In this document: positions 61,027 through 64,000 of the stretch, one piece after another
Numbering within the stretch: the first letter of the stretch is position 1
Layout: every line of letters starts with the position of its first letter
Assembly: GCF_000020125.1 (NCBI RefSeq)
Contig: NC_010681.1
Coordinates: forward strand, 1,240,001 to 1,304,000
Source: Paraburkholderia phytofirmans PsJN
GTDB taxonomy: Bacteria; Pseudomonadota; Gammaproteobacteria; Burkholderiales; Burkholderiaceae
DNA length: 64,000 nt
Direction: 5' to 3'
Notes under the pieces: generated by a model
Told to the model about the DNA's origin: nothing
The model's database searches: none
The model's input: the letters and a program-made list of their open reading frames with translations, nothing else
Program-made: the position numbers and the translations under genes

Positions 61027-61230
61027 TTAGTCCGTATCGCCAGCGGCAAGACGCTTGCCGTCCAGCTTTGGTTGTTTGGGCTGCGCTTGCTTTTTCCTGA
61101 GCTCGGCACAATTGGCGAGGCAGATTCGAAGCGCGGGATTGGTGATCGAGTCGACGGCAGAGCCGGGCAGATGGCGGAGGCGGTGTTCCCGAGCGATGTC
61201 AGCATCCGTGACGGGAATTCGCCGAACCAT
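61027..61230 (-). CDS. Phage hypothetical protein (67 aa)
   Basis: MVRRIPVTDADIAREHRLRHLPGSAVDSITNPALRICLANCAELRKKQAQPKQPKLDG. The first half resembles short phage proteins with a helical, basic character. Not recognised. Part of the tightly packed leftward operon (8 bases from the preceding gene's stop). Confidence 0.55.
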   Translation of the reverse strand: MVRRIPVTDADIAREHRLRHLPGSAVDSITNPALRICLANCAELRKKQAQPKQPKLDGKRLAAGDTD

Positions 61231-61237
61231 CGTGCGG

Positions 61238-61435
61238 CTACACCGTGGCCCGGACCGGTGCGTGTGCCTGCCCCGTGGGCGGCGACGCCGGGATATTGAT
61301 CACGACGACGATAAATGCGGCGATGAACACCCCGCGCCACGCGGCTGACTTTTCAAAGTCGCTTTGCGGCGGGGTCATCCTGTGTTGCAGTTCACATAGC
61401 CATTCGCGGCGCAACTCTGCGTGGAAATCATTCAT
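61238..61435 (-). CDS. Small single-span phage membrane protein (65 aa), first gene of leftward operon
   Basis: ATG 61435 is chosen over 61447, which overlaps the repressor-type operator at 61439. MNDFHAELRREWLCELQHRMTPPQSDFEKSAAWRGVFIAAFIVVVINIPASPPTG has a polar N terminus and one membrane helix. It is the first gene after the OL-like operators, so it is the first to be expressed when the repressor is removed. Confidence 0.6.
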   Translation of the reverse strand: MNDFHAELRREWLCELQHRMTPPQSDFEKSAAWRGVFIAAFIVVVINIPASPPTGQAHAPVRATV

Positions 61436-61438
61436 GGC

Positions 61439-61516
61439 GGTAACCAAGTTAGTTGATGGGTAACTACAGTTACCGGACTCTAAGTGTCTTGTGTTGGTAT
61501 GTCAACTATAGTTACC
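61439..61516. promoter_or_regulatory. Left operator cluster (OL-like), three sites
   Basis: Three 16-bp sites related to GGTAACTATAGTTACC: 61439-61454 (right half degenerate), 61459-61474 (GGTAACTACAGTTACC, nearly perfect) and 61501-61516 (GTCAACTATAGTTACC). They lie between the CI terminator and the leftward operon, so they should cover its promoter. The same sequence appears three times on the other side of the CI gene. Confidence 0.8.
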
Positions 61517-61526
61517 GAGCAGGTCA

Positions 61527-61561
61527 CAAAAAAACCGCCTTTCGCGCGTGGCGGTTTTTTT
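61527..61561. terminator. Bidirectional Rho-independent terminator beside the CI gene
   Basis: AAAAAAACCGCC pairs with GGCGGTTTTTTT around a TTTCGCGCGT loop. It ends CI transcription (minus strand) and blocks rightward read-through. Confidence 0.85.
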
Positions 61562-61664
61562 CATGGTCAGGAAGCGACAACCTATTGTCGAATCTTTCCC
61601 TTGCTTACCAAACGTCGGCTTTTGTTAGGGAACATGTAAATAATTGCCCCTTCATGTCCGACTG

Positions 61665-62054
61665 CTAACTGGCTTTCCGATGTTCACTGCGGGCTTCGTC
61701 AGGCTGGCAACCAGCCACGAACGCTTCGACAATCCGGTCCAACTGCGACCTATCGCGCTCAGTGAGCGCCTCAATTTGCCTTGCCGAAACAGAAAAGGGC
61801 CAACTTTCAGCCTGTTTTTCGCGGCTCGACCCTGCGGCAAATTTATAGCGCTGCTCTCCGTAAAGCAGATATTGGGGGTCCGTCTTCAGCGCAATCGCAA
61901 GCCGGAAAAGATTTTCGGCCGATGGCGATTTTGACTGGTCTTTTTCCAGCTTTGTGACAGCGGCATTAGAGATGCCCACCGCGCCCGCAAGTTGCCGGGT
62001 GGACAAATTCAAATCTTCTCGTCGTCGCTGTATGCGCGTGCCAATCGTGTTCAT
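61665..62054 (-). CDS. cI: CI-like phage repressor (XRE family)
   Basis: The 129-residue protein has an N-terminal lambda-type HTH: IGTRIQRRREDLNLSTRQLAGAVGISNAAVTKLEKDQSKSPSAENLFRLAIALKTDPQYLLYG. The C-terminal half is short and has no S24 protease fold, so it is not cleaved like lambda CI; induction must work in another way (antirepressor, or RecA-independent). The operator at 62054-62069 overlaps its start codon, indicating autoregulation. It is divergent from cro and flanked by OL- and OR-type operators. Confidence 0.9.
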   Translation of the reverse strand: MNTIGTRIQRRREDLNLSTRQLAGAVGISNAAVTKLEKDQSKSPSAENLFRLAIALKTDPQYLLYGEQRYKFAAGSSREKQAESWPFSVSARQIEALTERDRSQLDRIVEAFVAGCQPDEARSEHRKAS

Positions 62055-62116
62055 GTAACTGAAGTTACCACTGGTTCAGATAACCATGGTTGACTCTGCG
62101 TGAAACTATAGTTACC
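62054..62116. promoter_or_regulatory. Right operator cluster (OR-like), three sites
   Basis: Sites at 62054-62069 (TGTAACTGAAGTTACC, overlapping the CI start codon), 62079-62094 (GATAACCATGGTTGAC) and 62101-62116 (TGAAACTATAGTTACC). Centre-to-centre spacings are about 25 and 22 bp, near two helical turns. They lie between the divergent cI and cro genes and should control both promoters. Confidence 0.82.
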
Positions 62117-62141
62117 ATTCGCCGGCAACTAGTGAGGCGAT

Positions 62142-62351
62142 ATGACCAAGTCAGAACTTGTCGACCGTGCAGGCGGCGTCCGTAGACTCGCCGCGATTCT
62201 TCGCGTTTCCAGCCAGGCGGTTTCCAGATGGCCGAACGATGGCGTACCGCCGCTGCGTTTGTACCAGTTACGGGAGCGGCGACCGGAGTGGTTTGAAGAA
62301 CCGTCGGGCCACGTGACAGCGACGAGTCTTCAGGACGCAGAACATTGCTAA
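62142..62351 (+). CDS. cro: Cro-like repressor
   Basis: ATG 62142 with GAGG upstream gives 69 residues. MTKSELVDRAGGVRRLAAILRVSSQAVSRWPNDGVPPLRLYQLRERRPEWF fits the YdaS/Cro-type HTH: an AGG-x-x-x-LA-x-x-L-x-VS-x-x-AVS-x-W helix-turn-helix followed by P-x-x-R. It is the first gene rightward from the OR-like operators. It probably represses cI and its own promoter during lytic growth. Confidence 0.85.
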   Translation: MTKSELVDRAGGVRRLAAILRVSSQAVSRWPNDGVPPLRLYQLRERRPEWFEEPSGHVTATSLQDAEHC

Positions 62352-62732
62352 GTGGATGCACCGACGTCTCTCGGCGATGGCGCGGAGTTGCCATTGAATG
62401 CCTTGGAGGTATGTCGACCATGCGTCGATCAGTCCATCAACGGGCGCTGCCTAGTTCGAACAGCGAGTGACTCGATGCTTGTGAATCGTATCCGCTCTCG
62501 GAATTCAGAAGTGTTCCGTATCGAACACTTGCGGAAGACTCAAGTGCTCCTCGACGAGCCTGCCTCTCACCCAAGCCCGCTGCATTCGTCAGGCCGCACA
62601 ACCCTAAAGATCGCCGATCGTTGCGGGCCGCTTCGGCTGCGGCTGCGTAGCTGGGCAAGTTCGCATAGTACGAGCGCTTCCAAACGCTAACCAGAATGGA
62701 ACGCGTTACCAACAAAGACACCGGGGCTTCGA
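62352..62732. other. Gap between cro and CII gene, 381 bp
   Basis: A plus-strand frame at 62352-62690 starts with GTG right after the cro stop but has no ribosome binding site and is rich in Ser and Arg in a way that resembles non-coding translation; a minus-strand frame (62437-62973) is likewise unconvincing. It may hold a rightward antiterminator site or a small RNA, but I see no clear signal. Confidence 0.35.
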
Positions 62733-63248
62733 ATGACATGCAGATATAGCGGCACGGACTGGCTTGATGTGCTTTACACGTCGGTGCGCAGCACGCCCGG
62801 CGGCGTTGCGGACGCTGCTGCGTTCCTGACCAATCGTCGCGGCAAGAGCATTGGCACTGAGTCGTTGCGCCTGCGTTTGCGTGGCGAAGGCGAAAACCGC
62901 CTGTCCATGGAGATGTTTGAGTTACTGCTCGAGTGGATGGAAGAGAAGCGGCAGCCGCAATACCTTGATGCACTTTGTGCGCTCAATGAGCGATTCGGCT
63001 TGAGCGCCAATCCAACTGCAGAGCAGGACTCGAACGGCACCGTCGAGGCTGTTGCGATCGCCGCATCGGAAGCCGCCCAGAGATCGGGCGATGTATCGAG
63101 TGTGGTGATCGATGCTATCTCGGATGGTCGCATCACCCCGCACGAGGCCGACTCCATAGCCTTGGCTGCGAGGGAAAACCAGAAATTGCTCGACCGACTC
63201 TTGCGCACTGTGCAGGCTGTTAGCAGGATGGGACGTCGGTCAGCATGA
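62733..63248 (+). CDS. Phage CII-like regulatory protein
   Basis: The 171-residue product has DVLYTSVRSTPGGVADAAAFLTNRRGKSIGTESLRLRLRGEGENRLSMEMFELLLEWMEEK near its start, the pattern of the phage regulatory CII (CP76) family seen in P2-like and Burkholderia phages. The C-terminal half is Ala/Glu/Ser-rich and helical, consistent with oligomerisation. It probably activates lysogeny or early genes. The stop overlaps the next gene's start (ATGA at 63245-63248). Confidence 0.75.
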   Translation: MTCRYSGTDWLDVLYTSVRSTPGGVADAAAFLTNRRGKSIGTESLRLRLRGEGENRLSMEMFELLLEWMEEKRQPQYLDALCALNERFGLSANPTAEQDSNGTVEAVAIAASEAAQRSGDVSSVVIDAISDGRITPHEADSIALAARENQKLLDRLLRTVQAVSRMGRRSA

Positions 63249-63625
63249 GGTTTTGCGCCGGAATGTCATGCTGCAACCCGCATCGCGAGCGCGTCGAACT
63301 GTCCTGCGACGTCAACCAGCAACTCGCGTGCGGCATGTCCGCTCTGCAATGGATCGCCGATCGGGATCCTCATCAGGTACCCCAATTCCTGGCATCACTC
63401 ATCAATACCTTTCCGACCAACCTCGCGCTGATTCGCCAGGCAGCATTACGTGCGGCGGTTGTTCCTGTGTTCGTACAGCGGGCCGCGTTGATCTGCGCGG
63501 CGCTGCCGACAAAATCCGAGCGACATGACTTCAGGCGCCAGCTGGAGGGCGGGCTCACGCCTGCCGATCTGGAGTGCTTCGATCAGCTCATGTCGGCGGA
63601 ATGGCGCCGCCTTCGCGGCAAGTAA
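63245..63625 (+). CDS. Phage hypothetical protein (126 aa)
   Basis: ATG 63245 overlaps the CII-like stop by 4 bases. MRFCAGMSCCNPHRERVELSCDVNQQLACGMSALQW has several Cys near the N terminus; then FPTNLALIRQAALRAAVVPVFVQRAALICAAL and PTKSERHDFRRQLEGGLTPADLECFDQLMSAEWRRLRG, all helical. I do not recognise it. Context suggests an early regulatory or replication accessory role. Confidence 0.6.
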   Translation: MRFCAGMSCCNPHRERVELSCDVNQQLACGMSALQWIADRDPHQVPQFLASLINTFPTNLALIRQAALRAAVVPVFVQRAALICAALPTKSERHDFRRQLEGGLTPADLECFDQLMSAEWRRLRGK

Positions 63626-63787
63626 TCAGGGGGACACCAAAGTGACTTTGAGCGGTGCGAGTTCCTTGCTTCGCCGTTGTAACCCTTCGTTCGGGCGCCT
63701 GTCGTCCGGCCCACAGACGTACGTCGCCGGTCGTGCGGTGTGGCGTGCGTTTTCCCATCAACGTGAACGTCAAAGGAGAATCAACGA

Positions 63788-64000
63788 ATGTCAACGTTAG
63801 AGCAGATTGTTCTGCAGCTCGCGGCGGACGGTCATCCCACGCTGCCTGACGGCCATCCGATCGCTGACGGCAAGCCGCATCGATATGGAGCCGGAAAAAA
63901 GTATTGGTATTCGCTGCACCAGATCGAACGTTCCGGCGAGGTTCTCGGCTACACGGGCGCATTCGGACGCTGGTCGGGCAATGACAATGGTGCGCAACCT
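63788..64000 (+). CDS. Phage primase/helicase N-terminal fragment, cut by window edge
   Basis: ATG 63788 with AAAGGAG about 8 bases upstream opens 71 codons to the edge: MSTLEQIVLQLAADGHPTLPDGHPIADGKPHRYGAGKKYWYSLHQI, then GYTGAFGRWSGNDNG. This is the N terminus of phage DNA primase/helicase (Toprim-type) proteins, in which the H-P-x-L-P-DG and KPHRYG-x-x-K-x-W-Y motifs are typical. It would prime phage DNA replication. Only this beginning is visible. Confidence 0.75.
   Translation, partial: MSTLEQIVLQLAADGHPTLPDGHPIADGKPHRYGAGKKYWYSLHQIERSGEVLGYTGAFGRWSGNDNGAQP

Larger units (their letters stand above)
53380..64000. mobile_element. Prophage, early region only; right end beyond window
   Basis: From the tRNA-Arg gene to the right edge the genes are phage-like: tyrosine integrase, a ParB/nuclease/methyltransferase cassette, a leftward chain of eight small genes, most of them overlapping, CI repressor, Cro, CII and the beginning of a primase. 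Six repressor-type operators flank the CI gene. No structural genes are visible in the 10.6 kb available, so whether the phage is complete cannot be told. The second att site must lie outside the window. The left boundary is placed at the tRNA because the integrase sits next to it. Confidence 0.85.

Noticed and set aside
62352..62690. 112-residue open frame after cro
   Set aside because: GTG start without ribosome binding site and with a composition like random translation; kept only as a gap note.

Overview
The window looks like a chromosome of a Burkholderiaceae beta-proteobacterium, most likely Paraburkholderia. The evidence is the GC-rich third codon positions in the central part, an OmpC-type Burkholderia porin, a FUSC-family exporter, a hisQMP-type amino-acid transporter, a CsbD-like stress protein, and the Dcm/Vsr pair. 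No rRNA operon, IS element or CRISPR array is visible. One tRNA gene is present.

Layout. (1) About 1-14,350 is an accessory region with visibly more A/T in its intergenic stretches and codons: an isochorismatase-like hydrolase cut by the edge, a decayed carbonic anhydrase, a GNAT acetyltransferase, an MBL hydrolase, a GST, a 700-residue PNPOx/ferredoxin-reductase fusion, and a MocR regulator, periplasmic binding protein, orphan ectoine synthase and AraC set. (2) About 14,700-53,200 is GC-rich core: FUSC exporter, nadE, glnB, porin, hisQMP without its binding protein, pirin, a Spy/CpxP-like protein divergent from a two-component system, a diguanylate cyclase, a fused-permease ABC transporter, tandem paralogous lipoproteins, two sigma-54 activators around DUF883-type genes, otsA, an MFS exporter, vsr-dcm and small stress proteins. 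(3) From a tRNA-Arg(CCU) at 53,380 to the right edge lies the early region of a prophage: integrase, a three-gene ParB/nuclease/cytosine-methyltransferase cassette, a leftward chain of mostly overlapping small genes ending in a ParB-like gene and an HTH gene, CI repressor, Cro, CII and the start of a primase.

How genes work together. In the middle, two sigma-54 activators (37,030 and 39,406) sit beside three good -24/-12 motifs: before the DUF883 gene, before a proline-rich protein, and directly before otsA. This suggests a local RpoN-dependent surface or osmotic-stress circuit. In the prophage, six copies of a palindrome close to GGTAACTATAGTTACC flank the repressor gene on both sides, a lambda-like OL/OR arrangement.

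The best candidate for an undescribed system is the cassette at 54,874-58,020: a ParB-type protein, an overlapping Mrr-like nuclease with a variant active site, and a convergent C5-methyltransferase with its own promoter-like -10 box and strong RBS. It is bounded by a 9-bp direct repeat. It looks like a phage-carried restriction-modification or defence module with an unusual ParB component. No database search was possible, so family names rest on motifs read by eye.
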